From: JACWAE01 sp963847595
GTDB taxonomy: Bacteria; Chloroflexota; Dehalococcoidia; SZUA-161
Length of the DNA stretch: 64,000 nucleotides
NCBI GenBank assembly: GCA_963847595.1
Contig: CAWKAJ010000002.1
Location: forward strand, 1,054,001 to 1,118,000
Direction of reading: 5' to 3'
Below the pieces are notes generated by a model. The model was given only the letters and a program-made list of their open reading frames with translations, was not told the origin of the DNA and did not search any database. This document shows positions 18,564-27,440 of the stretch, in pieces (position 1 is the stretch's first letter; the number at the start of each line of letters is the position of its first letter). The position numbers were made by a program, and so were the translations under genes.

Positions 18564-18599
18564 TCGCTCTCCCCAGTGAGAGCGATTCTTCTGTTTTTT
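18564..18599 (+). terminator. Intrinsic terminator after the H1-like gene
   Basis: TCGCTCTC (18564-18571), loop CCCAGT, GAGAGCGA (18578-18585), then TTCTTCTGTTTTTT. It also rules out a GTG start at 18576 for the permease gene that follows. Confidence 0.85.
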
Positions 18600-18614
18600 G
18601 GGGAATCAGATTCC

Positions 18615-19883
18615 ATGGTACTCACCCTCTGCATCTTCGTTTTAACTTTAATACTGATCATGGTCAGGCCCAGGCCGCTGAACGAGGCCACAGCGGCTTT
18701 GTTAGGGGCCATTCTCATGTTAGCCACGACCATCGTCTCCCCGTCTCAGGCCTATGACGTGCTCAAGACCACCGCCAACATCCTTTTGTTCTTTCTGGGA
18801 CTAATGATTGTCTGTGCTGTGGCTGACCGGGCTGGCTTCTTCGAGTGGAGCGCCTTCAAGGCAGTTAAACTTGCCAATGGTAGAGGGCACAGGCTGCTCC
18901 TCGTACTTTTTGTCCTGGGAACAGCGATCACCACTTTTCTCTCAAATGATGCCACAGCCTTAATACTGACCCCGATCGTTTACGTGCTGGTTACCAAGTT
19001 GAAGCTCAATCCTTTGCCTTATGTTTTTGCCTGCGCTTTTATCGCCAATGCCGCCTCTATGATGCTGCCCATATCCAACCCGGTGAATTTGCTCGCTGTA
19101 GACCAGTTCAAGCTCACCCTTGGTGAATACCTGCGTTTCCTCCTTCTACCAACAATTCTGGCGATTCTGATAAATGTGGCGCTCTTCGCCATTATCTTTC
19201 GAAAGGTTATTTCAGCCTCATTTAAATACGACGGCACTGGATTCTCAGTCAAGGTCGATAGGTTTTTCCTATTCACCTGCGTTGGCCTGGTTTTAACTGC
19301 ACTGGGCTATATATTCGCCTCTCTCTACGGTTTGCCACTATCCTGGCCAGCTTTGGGAGGAGCTGCCATTCTTCTCACAGGCGGTTTTGCCTCCCGCCGC
19401 CTCACCTTGAAGCGTGTGAACTCTGGCATCTCCTGGTCTATCCTCCTTTTCATTTTCAGCCTAGCCTTGCTTGTCAAAGGGCTGGACAACGCAGGTGTAA
19501 CCCATACCATCGGAGAAGCATTGGCTAACCTTTCCGCCAAAGGCTCTCTGGGAGCAATCTTGGCCACTTCCTTCGGCACGGCTATCGGCTCAAACCTCAT
19601 CAATAACTGGTCTATGATGATGGTATCAGTCTCGAGTTTGGGAAATATAAGCGCCTCGATACCACATTTTAATCAAGGCCTTATCTATGCCAGCATCGTC
19701 GGAGCTGATTTGGGCCCCAATATCGCTATTATCGGCTCGCTATCCTCCATGTTATGGCTGGCCATCTTGAGGCAGAGAGGGCTCGACATCCATCCCATGC
19801 AATACTTGAAGCTCGGCTTGATGGTTGCCCCTCCCATGCTCATTGCCGCTGCTCTGGGTCTTTATGTCTGTAGCCGGTTCTGA
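18615..19883 (+). CDS. ArsB/NhaD-family ion transporter
   Basis: 422 aa from the ATG at 18615; a GTG at 18576 lies inside the preceding terminator hairpin. About eleven to twelve membrane helices; FLSNDATALILTPIV and NAASMMLPISNPVNLL are the paired re-entrant-loop motifs of the ion transporter superfamily that includes ArsB (arsenite) and NhaD (Na+/H+). The second half repeats the pattern (GTAIGSNLINNWSMMMV, GADLGPNIAIIGSLSSML). There is no arsR, arsA or arsC beside it, so arsenite is not assured; sodium or another anion is possible. Confidence 0.88.
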   Translation: MVLTLCIFVLTLILIMVRPRPLNEATAALLGAILMLATTIVSPSQAYDVLKTTANILLFFLGLMIVCAVADRAGFFEWSAFKAVKLANGRGHRLLLVLFVLGTAITTFLSNDATALILTPIVYVLVTKLKLNPLPYVFACAFIANAASMMLPISNPVNLLAVDQFKLTLGEYLRFLLLPTILAILINVALFAIIFRKVISASFKYDGTGFSVKVDRFFLFTCVGLVLTALGYIFASLYGLPLSWPALGGAAILLTGGFASRRLTLKRVNSGISWSILLFIFSLALLVKGLDNAGVTHTIGEALANLSAKGSLGAILATSFGTAIGSNLINNWSMMMVSVSSLGNISASIPHFNQGLIYASIVGADLGPNIAIIGSLSSMLWLAILRQRGLDIHPMQYLKLGLMVAPPMLIAAALGLYVCSRF

Positions 19884-19954
19884 AGCTATTCTCAGTGGAA
19901 CAAGAACCCTTATAGTACTTCTTAACTATTTTTAAAAATCGCCCCTAAAACCCC

Positions 19955-19983
19955 TTGACATAGACCCCAGTTAGTGATATTTG
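19955..19983 (+). promoter_or_regulatory. Probable promoter of the kamA operon
   Basis: TTGACA (19955-19960), 17-bp spacer, TATTTG (19978-19983). It lies about 100 bp upstream of the GTG start of the aminomutase gene in an A+T-rich stretch. The -10 match is only partial. Confidence 0.45.
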
Positions 19984-20084
19984 TTTATACATAGGGAAGA
20001 AAAAAGTGCTGTGCCATTCATGAACTACAGTGCATGCTTTGCACAGCAAGAAAGTAACAAGACTAAAAAGGAGGCGGCCTTAAG

Positions 20085-21437
20085 GTGACACAATCGTTAA
20101 ATACTATGCAGGAAAAGGCGCTTATCTCAGCAGACGAAGAACCTCCAAGCTCAGCGATTAACGAGACCGAAGAGCCCCCAAGTAGTAGGGGCGCTATAGG
20201 CTCGGAAAACCGGAAGAGATTCTTCAGCTATGTTTCTGAGGAAAATTGGAAGGACTGGAGATGGCACTTCCGGAACCGAATTACCACCATCGAAGAACTG
20301 TCCAAGTTCGTCCCTCTATCAAGCAAGGAACAATCAAGGCTTAAACTGGTAACCACCAAATATCCCTTCGCAGTGACCCCTTATTATCTCACCCTGATTA
20401 ACGTGGACGACCCTAATGACCCCATAAGAAAGCAGGCTATTCCGTCTTTTGACGAGATAGGCCTGGTCGGAATGGGACAGGAGGATCCACTTGAGGAGGT
20501 GAGGGATTCGCTCGTCCCAGGGCTGGTACAACGCTACCCAGACAGGGCATTGATGGTGCTTACCGATATATGTCCTATGTTCTGTCGCCACTGCACCCGC
20601 AAGAGAGAGTGGAAAAACGGCGGTTGGGTGCGCAGGCATGCCGAGATCGAAGCAATGCTCGAGCAGATACGCACACGCAACACAATTAGAGATGTCATCA
20701 TCTCCGGCGGCGACCCGCTGACCCTGTCTACATACCGCCTGGAAGAAGTCATCTCAAAGTTGAGACAGATAGAGCATGTAGAGATTATACGCATAGGCAC
20801 GCGTTTTCCTGTGGTGCTGCCGCAGCGAATAGACGATGAGCTTTGCGCTATGCTATCAAAATACGGCCCGATATGGCTTAACACCCATTTCAACCATCCG
20901 AATGAGATAACGCCTGAGTCAGCCGCAGCCTGCGATAAGCTACTCCGGAGCGGAATCCCCGTCAATAACCAGTCAGTGTTGCTGCGCGGGGTAAATGACT
21001 CCGTTGAGACACAGATGAAGCTATGTCAGGGGCTTCTCAAGTCTAAGGTGAGACCTTACTATCTCTTCCAGGCCGATGAGGTACAGGGCACGGAGCACCT
21101 GCGCACCACCGTGGAGGCAGGATTAAAGATTATGGAAGGAATGCGGGGATACACCTCAGGTATAGCCATCCCTACTTACGTAGTGGACTTGCCCGGAGGC
21201 GGAGGCAAGGTGCCCCTTCAGCCGGAATATCTTCTGTCGCAAACTGGTGATACGCTTACCTTCAGGAACTATCAGGGCCGCATCTTCCATTATCGAGAGC
21301 CAAAGCTGATAGGACAAGGCCCTGCGAAGAATGGACAGCGAAATGGCCGAAAGGCACGGCCAATTCTCACTCAGCTTGTGCTTTTTGGGGAAGCAGAAAA
21401 GGTTAGAGATGAAGATAGGGCTGGCGTACGATCTTAA
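20085..21437 (+). CDS. kamA: KamA-family radical SAM aminomutase (lysine 2,3-aminomutase-like)
   Basis: 450 aa, GTG start with GGAGG upstream. The radical SAM cluster is C163-x3-C167-x2-C170 (CPMFCRHC) and the PLP lysine is K375 in LPGGGGK. D331 (FQADEVQG) and D368 (YVVDLPGG), seven residues before the PLP Lys, match Asp293 and Asp330 that hold the lysine side chain in clostridial lysine 2,3-aminomutase. In glutamate 2,3-aminomutase these are Lys and Asn. The likely reaction is therefore L-lysine to beta-lysine. An acidic N-terminal extension of about 45 residues is unusual. The next gene overlaps its end by 29 bases, so this is the head of a tight operon. Confidence 0.9.
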   Translation: MTQSLNTMQEKALISADEEPPSSAINETEEPPSSRGAIGSENRKRFFSYVSEENWKDWRWHFRNRITTIEELSKFVPLSSKEQSRLKLVTTKYPFAVTPYYLTLINVDDPNDPIRKQAIPSFDEIGLVGMGQEDPLEEVRDSLVPGLVQRYPDRALMVLTDICPMFCRHCTRKREWKNGGWVRRHAEIEAMLEQIRTRNTIRDVIISGGDPLTLSTYRLEEVISKLRQIEHVEIIRIGTRFPVVLPQRIDDELCAMLSKYGPIWLNTHFNHPNEITPESAAACDKLLRSGIPVNNQSVLLRGVNDSVETQMKLCQGLLKSKVRPYYLFQADEVQGTEHLRTTVEAGLKIMEGMRGYTSGIAIPTYVVDLPGGGGKVPLQPEYLLSQTGDTLTFRNYQGRIFHYREPKLIGQGPAKNGQRNGRKARPILTQLVLFGEAEKVRDEDRAGVRS

Positions 21438-22419
21438 GGAGGAAGTTCCTCTAGATCAAGAGTATCCTGAGGATGCTCTTGAAGAATACGACTCCTTGGA
21501 AACCGTAGATGCCATAGCTGCGGCGGTGGAGTGCATGGGGCACTCAGTCGTCAAGCTAAGCGGCGGGAGGAAGTTTCTCACTAACATCCTTCAGAGCGAT
21601 GTGGACTTTGTGTTCAACATTTCCGAGGGAAGGGGAAACTATAGAAGCAGAGAGGCCCAGATACCAGCCATGCTTGAAATGCTGGATATACCCTACTCCG
21701 GGTCAGACCCTCAGTGTCTGGCAGTATCCTTGGATAAGCCACTGACTAAGAAGCTGGTACAAACTGCAGGTGTCCGTACTCCAAAGTGGCAGGTTATCAG
21801 CAACGGACGGGAACTGGAAGAGATATGTCGGGATAGCTTCCCCCTGCCTGCTTTCGTAAAGCCAGCCTTCGAGGGCTCGAGCAAAGGCATACGCCTTGGC
21901 TGCAGAGTAGAGGCCCGGGAGCAAATGGCTGGAGTAACAACGGCATTGCTGGAACAATATCACCAGCCTATTATGGTTGAAGAGTTCATTTCAGGTGATG
22001 AAGTGACGGTAGGAGTGGTAGGCAATTCCCCACCGCAAATCGTGGGGATCATGCGCATCCTGCCCAGGAAAAGGAGCGGTAATTTTGTCTATTCGCTAGA
22101 AGTTAAGAGAGACTGGCAAAACCAGGTGGATTATGAGTGCCCAGCGCAGCTTGAGGCAAGGGTTCTGCAAAAGATCGCTGATTTCAGCCTGAGGGCGTTT
22201 AGTACTCTGGGATGCCGCGATTTCGCCCGGCTGGACTTCAGGCTCGACCAAAAAGGTGTGCCCTACTTTCTCGAGATTAACCCCCTGCCGGGGCTTAACC
22301 CTAAGTCGAGCGACCTTCCAATCATGGCTTACAAGATGGGCTGGAATTACCAGGGTCTGATAAGCTCCGTGCTCAATGCTGCACTGGAGAGATATCCCGA
22401 ACACCACTGTGCTGGCTAA
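21409..22419 (+). CDS. D-Ala-D-Ala ligase-like ATP-grasp enzyme (first copy)
   Basis: 336 aa from the ATG at 21409, matching the family start MKIGLAYDLKEE; it overlaps the aminomutase gene by 29 bases. The N-terminal domain has FNISEGRGNYRSREAQIP and IPYSGSDP as in Ddl. The ATP-grasp core has FVKPAFEGSSKGI and the metal site FLEINPLPGLNP. It forms an amide bond with an amino acid via an acyl phosphate. The Ddl substrate loop is altered, so ordinary D-Ala-D-Ala is unlikely. With the aminomutase, a beta-lysine amine or carboxylate is the most reasonable substrate (inference). Confidence 0.88.
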   Translation: MKIGLAYDLKEEVPLDQEYPEDALEEYDSLETVDAIAAAVECMGHSVVKLSGGRKFLTNILQSDVDFVFNISEGRGNYRSREAQIPAMLEMLDIPYSGSDPQCLAVSLDKPLTKKLVQTAGVRTPKWQVISNGRELEEICRDSFPLPAFVKPAFEGSSKGIRLGCRVEAREQMAGVTTALLEQYHQPIMVEEFISGDEVTVGVVGNSPPQIVGIMRILPRKRSGNFVYSLEVKRDWQNQVDYECPAQLEARVLQKIADFSLRAFSTLGCRDFARLDFRLDQKGVPYFLEINPLPGLNPKSSDLPIMAYKMGWNYQGLISSVLNAALERYPEHHCAG

Positions 22420-22453
22420 GCACAGTGAGATTAATGAGATAGGATAACGTACT

Positions 22454-23476
22454 GTGCACCTGGAAATAGCTATCATCTTCAATCAGCCAAGCTCTGACCG
22501 CTATAGTAAGATGGGAGAGTCAAAAGCGGTCGCGGGTGTGCTGGAAGAGGTACGGCCGGTCTATCGAGCTTTATCTGAACTGGGCCATTCTGTCACCAAA
22601 GTGCCTTTGCGTCCCCCTCTTGAGCAGGTGAGAGAGAAACTCAAGACAATACGTGCGGAGTTGGTTTTCAACCTCTTCGAAGGATTCGAGGGCCTGCCAC
22701 AAACAGAAGCTGTAGTGGCAGGCATGCTTTGCGAGTTGGGGATACCATTCACGGGCAACCCGCCCTCAACGCTGGCTCTGGCCTTGGACAAGGCGAAGGC
22801 CAAAGCAATTCTCGAATCGGATGGCCTCAGGACGCCGAGGTATCAATCTTTGAGTCCTGAAAACCTGGACCTGTTCCATTTGAATTTCCCCTGCATAGTC
22901 AAGCCGCTGGGTGAAGATGCCAGCCACGGCCTGTCCGAGGAGAGCGTGGTTAACGACCTTGCCCAGCTTGAGAAGCAAGTGACCAAGATAAGCCAGCTCT
23001 TCGGTGGGACACTGGTGGAGGAATTTTTGGAAGGCCGCGAGTTCAACGTGACAGTATTGGGCAACAAAGAACCCTTTGTCCTGCCTGTAGCTGAGATGGT
23101 TTACTACCTGCCTCCCGAATTGCCCAAATTGCTGACCTTTGCTGCGAAGTGGCAGGAGGAGAGCCTTTATTATAAAGGGACCAGGGCTACCTGCCCTGCA
23201 GAGATAGGAGAGCAGGAAAGGCAGCAGATTTCTCAAACCGCCTTTGATGCCTTCAAACTGCTGGATTGCCGCGGCTACGCCAGAGTGGATATGCGCATGG
23301 ATGCAGAAGGAGTGCCCAATGTCCTGGAGGTGAACCCGAACCCCGATATATCTCCTGGTTATGGTGCAGCGCGCCAGGCCAAGGCGGCGGGCTTGACTTA
23401 TAATCAGTTTATCGAGAAAATTGTAATGTTTGCGCTTGAGGAGCACTCGTATAGCCGAGTAACAGAGACCGTCTAG
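22454..23476 (+). CDS. D-Ala-D-Ala ligase-like ATP-grasp enzyme (second copy)
   Basis: 340 aa, GTG start 34 bases after the first ligase. Same fold (VFNLFEGFEGLPQTEA, IPFTGNPPSTLALALDK, IVKPLGEDASHG, VLEVNPNPDISPG), but clearly divergent from its neighbour, so the two probably add different units or act in sequence. The C-terminal half has an insertion near YYLPPELPKLLTFAAKW typical of this Ddl-like subfamily. It is followed by a 35-bp palindrome and then the GNAT gene. Two ligases next to one aminomutase suggest a small beta-amino-acid-containing peptide or conjugate. Confidence 0.87.
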   Translation: MHLEIAIIFNQPSSDRYSKMGESKAVAGVLEEVRPVYRALSELGHSVTKVPLRPPLEQVREKLKTIRAELVFNLFEGFEGLPQTEAVVAGMLCELGIPFTGNPPSTLALALDKAKAKAILESDGLRTPRYQSLSPENLDLFHLNFPCIVKPLGEDASHGLSEESVVNDLAQLEKQVTKISQLFGGTLVEEFLEGREFNVTVLGNKEPFVLPVAEMVYYLPPELPKLLTFAAKWQEESLYYKGTRATCPAEIGEQERQQISQTAFDAFKLLDCRGYARVDMRMDAEGVPNVLEVNPNPDISPGYGAARQAKAAGLTYNQFIEKIVMFALEEHSYSRVTETV

Positions 23477-23496
23477 GGACCGGATAGTGCGGAGGA

Positions 23497-23531
23497 GTTA
23501 AAGGGGCAGGTTTGAAACCTGCCCCTTTAAC
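23497..23531. repeat. 35-bp palindrome between ATP-grasp and GNAT genes
   Basis: GTTAAAGGGGCAGGTTT, one base, then its 17-base complement. It belongs to the variable-core palindrome set by its AGGGGC/GCCCCT arms. Placed inside the operon it could attenuate transcription of the acetyltransferase gene or stabilise the upstream mRNA. There is no terminal T-run. Confidence 0.75.
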
Positions 23532-23560
23532 TGGAAGGGACATAGAGGGAGTCGAAAGCA

Positions 23561-24049
23561 GTGCCTAAGCATCCTCATATAAGGCCGATGAACCCTGAAG
23601 ATAAAGCTGCGGTGATGAGAATCCTTCAAGCTACACCCGAGTTCACGCCGGGCGAGGTGATTGTGGCTGAAGAGCTCATCGACTATTACTTAAGTGAGCC
23701 CGTTGGCTCAGGATACAACATCTTGGTAGCTGAGGTTAACTCAGAGGTTGTGGGCTACGTTTGCTGGGGGCTTACCCCACTCACCGAGGGGACTTGGGAT
23801 ATATACTGGATCGCTACCGACCGGAGAAGGCAAGGACAGGGCATCGGTACGGCTCTGCTAACCTCTGCCGAGGCCAAGATTAAAGAGGCCAGGGGCAGGC
23901 TGGCGTTTATTGAGACATCCTCCAAGCCAGGATATGAGAGGACGAAAGGGTTTTATCATGCGCGCGGCTACGAGTTGGTTTGCCAGATACCAGATTTCTA
24001 TGCCCCAGGCGATGACAAGTTGATCCTTCAAAAACGGCTGAGCCCGTAA
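23561..24049 (+). CDS. GNAT N-acetyltransferase, last gene of the kamA operon
   Basis: 162 aa, GTG start. YWIATDRRRQGQGIGTALL is the acetyl-CoA pyrophosphate loop (R/Q-x2-G-x-G/A) and ETSSKPGYERTKGFYHARGY the C-terminal GNAT motif. It is much shorter than AblB, the beta-lysine N6-acetyltransferase of the known osmolyte pathway, so it is not simply ablB. It may acetylate the amine of the product made by the aminomutase and ligases. Linked to them by direction and order; separated by 84 bases containing a palindrome. Confidence 0.85.
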   Translation: MPKHPHIRPMNPEDKAAVMRILQATPEFTPGEVIVAEELIDYYLSEPVGSGYNILVAEVNSEVVGYVCWGLTPLTEGTWDIYWIATDRRRQGQGIGTALLTSAEAKIKEARGRLAFIETSSKPGYERTKGFYHARGYELVCQIPDFYAPGDDKLILQKRLSP

Positions 24050-24633
24050 AATTACCTCTTTCTAAATAATGATAGCTGGGTCCTCCAGGTATAGCACGGC
24101 CCGGGTTTTGAGGGTTTCGAATTATTCAATTTTCGGGTCGCCGGACGCCGGGATTTCGCAGTCCGCGGTCAGCTTCAGCCGAACGCAGCGGGGACCGCTT
24201 GAGTAAAAAACGTCCCCATGTTGAGGAGTAATTTCCCCAAAACGAATTCCCACGAACGAAACCCCACATATTCAATTTTCCAAGGGATGCCAAGAGCCTG
24301 GTGCAACCAGCAATCAGCTCAAAGCTATCAGCCCACAACTGTGCGGCTCAGTAGATGCTGTTTGCTGCTCTTGAATTTGGTCGGGAGCTGTGTACAATTC
24401 AGTCCCGATATTATGGGGTCATTGTAGAACATAAGTTCTCATGATGTCAAGGGGAAAATGTCGCAGGGGGCGGTCGCAAAATATTAAATAGTTTAAACGC
24501 CAGTAGTTAACAGCCTTCACACCTGATATTTCATGCAGCAGTTGGTCCAAAATAGGGGAATGTATACCTAGAGTTTGACATGCACACCCGAGACTGATAA
24601 CGTGACTATATCCCCTGTTGACGGTATTGAGCT
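24050..24633. other. Intergenic region, 584 bp
   Basis: Between the GNAT gene and the DUF362 gene. Its right end has a possible promoter (next entry). The rest shows no open frame with a ribosome binding site, no tRNA-like sequence and no member of the palindrome families. Confidence 0.4.
24575..24603 (+). promoter_or_regulatory. Possible promoter for the DUF362 gene
   Basis: TTGACA (24575-24580), 17-bp spacer, TAACGT (24598-24603); a start near 24610 would give a very short leader. The -10 match is weak. Confidence 0.35.
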
Positions 24634-25788
24634 ATGGCGAGGGTTTCGATCACTGAGGCAAAAAACGATCTCTACGGAGCGTTCGTAAGGGCGATCAATG
24701 ATATTGGCGTGCGACTTATCAGTCCCGGTGACCGTGTGCTCATCAAGCCCAACCTGGTGGAACCAGCAGCCCCAGACAGCGGTCAGATAACCAATCCCAG
24801 AGTCATAGAAGCTGTAGCACGTTACTGTCTCGACTCCGGTGCGGCTCAAGTGATTATCGGGGAGGGACCGAGCTACTACCAGGCACAATCATGTCTAAGG
24901 GAATGTTTTACCCGCACCGGCGTCAGCGAGGTGGCTGACCGGTTAGGTATACAGTGGGTAGTATTTGATGAGTACGGCTACCGGACATTCAAGGGGGTAT
25001 CGGATTGTACACCTAGTGAATTCAAGGTTACCGAATTTGCCTTCACCTGCGATAAGTTCATCAACTTGCCTGTGCTCAAGACGCACTATCTTACGACAGT
25101 CACTCTGGCAATGAAGAATCTCAAGGGCTGCCTCAAGCGGGAGGATAAACCTTTGTTTCATCAGGAGGACCTGAGCCTAGCCATAGTTGAGCTTTGCAAG
25201 ATAATCAGGCCCACCGTAAACGTGATTGACTGCACGTCAAGAGGCATAGTCCATCAACTAGGTTCAGGTTATGCTGCAGGAGCCAGGAAGTCCGGCGGCG
25301 GCTTGCTTATCACCAGCTCAGATATAGTGGCAACAGACGCAGTTGGCTGCGCACTAATGGGCATAGACCCGGCGGAAGTGCGAACAGTAGCCCTGGGAGA
25401 TGCAGCAGGCCTGGGAGAAAGCGACCTGACGCGGATAGATATGGTTGGGGAGGAACTCAAGCGGCTGAAGTTCAAGGTCAGGTTACCCAAGGAACAACTG
25501 CGGCAAAGTTTCCCGCTGCTGGAGATTATCGGAGTTGAGAAAGCATGCAGTGGCTGTCTCATTCCTCTTTTATCCAGCCTATCGCTGCTCAGCGAGCGAA
25601 ACGTAAAGCCGGAGAAACCTTTAGCGATATGTCTTGGCAAGAATCCCAGCATACCCAAAGACAAAGCGTATTTACTCATCGGCGACTGTGCCCAGCTCGA
25701 GGATAGAGACGAGATGAATTGGCTAGGAGGCTGTCCACCTGGTAGAGAAGAGCTACTTAACAGCCTAGGGCAGTGTATGGCGGAGTAG
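24634..25788 (+). CDS. DUF362-domain protein
   Basis: 384 aa. VLIKPNLVEPAAP, ITNPRVIEAVARYC, FINLPVLKTHYLTTVTLAMKN and the Asp/Thr-rich SSDIVATDAVGCALMG are hallmarks of DUF362 proteins, which are common in anaerobes and often carry ferredoxin modules. No [4Fe-4S] ferredoxin motif is present here, although the C-terminal part has scattered Cys (KACSGCLIPL, GDCAQL, GGCPPG) that could bind a metal. Enzymatic role unknown. The ATG has no clear Shine-Dalgarno, so the start is the weakest point. The alpha/beta hydrolase gene follows after 76 bases. Confidence 0.85.
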   Translation: MARVSITEAKNDLYGAFVRAINDIGVRLISPGDRVLIKPNLVEPAAPDSGQITNPRVIEAVARYCLDSGAAQVIIGEGPSYYQAQSCLRECFTRTGVSEVADRLGIQWVVFDEYGYRTFKGVSDCTPSEFKVTEFAFTCDKFINLPVLKTHYLTTVTLAMKNLKGCLKREDKPLFHQEDLSLAIVELCKIIRPTVNVIDCTSRGIVHQLGSGYAAGARKSGGGLLITSSDIVATDAVGCALMGIDPAEVRTVALGDAAGLGESDLTRIDMVGEELKRLKFKVRLPKEQLRQSFPLLEIIGVEKACSGCLIPLLSSLSLLSERNVKPEKPLAICLGKNPSIPKDKAYLLIGDCAQLEDRDEMNWLGGCPPGREELLNSLGQCMAE

Positions 25789-25864
25789 AAGTGACAAAGG
25801 CTTGAACACTAACACTTCAGCTACTTGCCAGTCGGATTATGTGTACCAATAGAGAGGTTCCAGC

Positions 25865-26551
25865 GTGAAACTGATTTTTATTCATGGCTCGGGGGGCTGC
25901 AAGGAGGTCTGGTATTACCAGACCAGACACTTTGCCGAAGCTGACGCTGTCGCTCTGCCCGGCCACCCCCGCGGCAAAACGTGCACCAGTGTCGAGTCAT
26001 ATGTTGACTGGCTGCGGGGATACATTCGCCATGCCGGCTACAGAGATGTTGTGCTGGCAGGCCACTCGCTGGGCGGTGCCATCGCTCAACTCTACGCACT
26101 GAAATACCCAGAAGATTTGGAGGGGCTCATTACCATCGGCAGCGGCGCCCGGCTCCGCGTCTCCACTATGTACCTCGAGATGCTAAAGCAGGCCGAAAGC
26201 AACCGCAGTATATTTGAGGATTTCTTTCGTAAATCATACGAGTTTATCGAACCCGAACTCAGAGACATACTTCTGCAAAAGGCTCTGGAAAGCGACCCCG
26301 CTGTTTTACTCAACGATATGCTCTGCTGTGATAGGTTCGACATTATGGACCGGGTCCACGAAATCAAACTGCCAACGCTGGCTCTGTGCGGCAGCGAGGA
26401 CATAATGACTCCACCGAAATACACGAAATACCTCGCCAGCAAAATCGAGGGGGCCCGGGAGGTAATAATCGAAGGGGGCACTCATATGGTCTTCGCCGAA
26501 CAGCCTATGGTGGTCAATCAGGCTATCGAGGATTACCTTAACAGCCTTTGA
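25865..26551 (+). CDS. Alpha/beta hydrolase
   Basis: 228 aa, GTG start. The oxyanion motif is FIHGSGG, the nucleophile is S68 in AGHSLGG, the acid is in CGSEDIMTP and the His in GGTHMVF. The small cap domain (about 100-165) is helical and contains two adjacent Cys (LCCDRF). Esterase or thioesterase activity is likely; no substrate can be named. It follows the DUF362 gene in the same direction and may be cotranscribed. Confidence 0.88.
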   Translation: MKLIFIHGSGGCKEVWYYQTRHFAEADAVALPGHPRGKTCTSVESYVDWLRGYIRHAGYRDVVLAGHSLGGAIAQLYALKYPEDLEGLITIGSGARLRVSTMYLEMLKQAESNRSIFEDFFRKSYEFIEPELRDILLQKALESDPAVLLNDMLCCDRFDIMDRVHEIKLPTLALCGSEDIMTPPKYTKYLASKIEGAREVIIEGGTHMVFAEQPMVVNQAIEDYLNSL

Positions 26552-26668
26552 GATATGACTCGCCCCCGGTGACCGGTCCAGAAGTAATGTTATGCGGCAT
26601 TTGATTGGAGCTATTGCTAGCCCCGTTTCTGCAACGCAACTCTGCATTTGGGGGCGGTTACAAAATTA

Positions 26669-27115
26669 CTACTTGATCTCTAAGATTCTTTTGGCCCAAA
26701 CGGCAGCACGCTCCAGCTCTCCCTCTTTCAGAGGTCCCTCTCTGCCTTTGACGAAGAAGGCTTCGGGAGGGAGAATGAGAGTACCGCCTTTTCTTTTCAG
26801 ACTATCAGCGATTTTTCCCGCGCCATAGCCAAAGATTCCCACCAGTTTCGTCGAGAGCCTGGTGTCGAACGCAGCTACATTGACACCTTTAACAGCAGGC
26901 TCCGGAAGTCTGTTAAGGAATTCCTGAATAGCCTTCGTCGGCCTGCCTCCCTGGGTGGGAGAACCGACTATAAGAAGGTCAACGGATTTAAGTTCCGAGG
27001 GGTTCGCCTCGCCCGGGCGGAGCACTTTAACATCACCTGTAAGAACTCCGGCAATCGCCCTGGCGATCTTCTCCGTATTTCCGTAAACCGAGTCATATAC
27101 TACTAAAGCCTTCAT
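26669..27115 (-). CDS. Flavodoxin
   Basis: 148 aa from the ATG at 27115 (GGAGGTG six bases upstream). VVYDSVYGNTEKIARAI is the FMN phosphate loop, VGSPTQGGRPTKAI the second loop near the isoalloxazine, and TRLSTKLVGIFGYGAGKIA the third. It is a short-chain flavodoxin or flavodoxin-like reductase, a one- or two-electron carrier. An intergenic repeat element with inverted ends begins 25 bases upstream of the start codon, so its promoter region has been invaded or replaced by that element. Confidence 0.9.
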   Translation of the reverse strand: MKALVVYDSVYGNTEKIARAIAGVLTGDVKVLRPGEANPSELKSVDLLIVGSPTQGGRPTKAIQEFLNRLPEPAVKGVNVAAFDTRLSTKLVGIFGYGAGKIADSLKRKGGTLILPPEAFFVKGREGPLKEGELERAAVWAKRILEIK

Positions 27116-27139
27116 GGGAGACACCTCCGCTCTATAATA

Positions 27140-27272
27140 GAGATCGTTTACCAATCATTTTTCAACCCCCTTTATCCCCCAATTTTGGGGGAAATTTAAG
27201 GTTGGGGGACACCCCCAAATCCCCTGTCAAAGGGGCTTCGCCCCTCTGAACTCCCCATTAGTAAACGACCTC
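27140..27272. repeat. MITE-like element, copy 1, with terminal inverted repeats
   Basis: The left end GAGATCGTTTACCAAT (27140-27155) and the right end ATTAGTAAACGACCTC (27257-27272) are complementary at 14 of 16 positions. Inside are CCCCCAATTTTGGGGG, the perfect hairpin TTGGGGG-ACA-CCCCCAA (27202-27218) and AGGGGC-TTCG-CCCCT. No coding capacity. Four further copies of the core occur at 44.1, 44.2, 46.0 and 61.8 kb. Confidence 0.7.
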
Positions 27273-27440
27273 TTCTTTATTCGCTTGCCCAGTGTACTCT
27301 AAAATCGACAAGGCCTCAAGCATATGTAGCACAATTCAATGCAGTAAACACCGCCCTTTTAATGTCATTCCTGCCTTGAGCAAAATCCAGGTGCCCTCTC
27401 TCATCCTCCCTTTTTAAAGGGGGCATAGGGGGATTAGCGT

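Noticed and set aside
18576..18614. Upstream GTG start for the ArsB-like permease
   Set aside because: It falls inside the intrinsic terminator hairpin of the preceding gene and has no ribosome site; the ATG at 18615 matches the family start better.
20085..24049. Simple N6-acetyl-beta-lysine osmolyte operon (ablA-ablB)
   Set aside because: The acetyltransferase is far shorter than AblB and two ATP-grasp ligases intervene.
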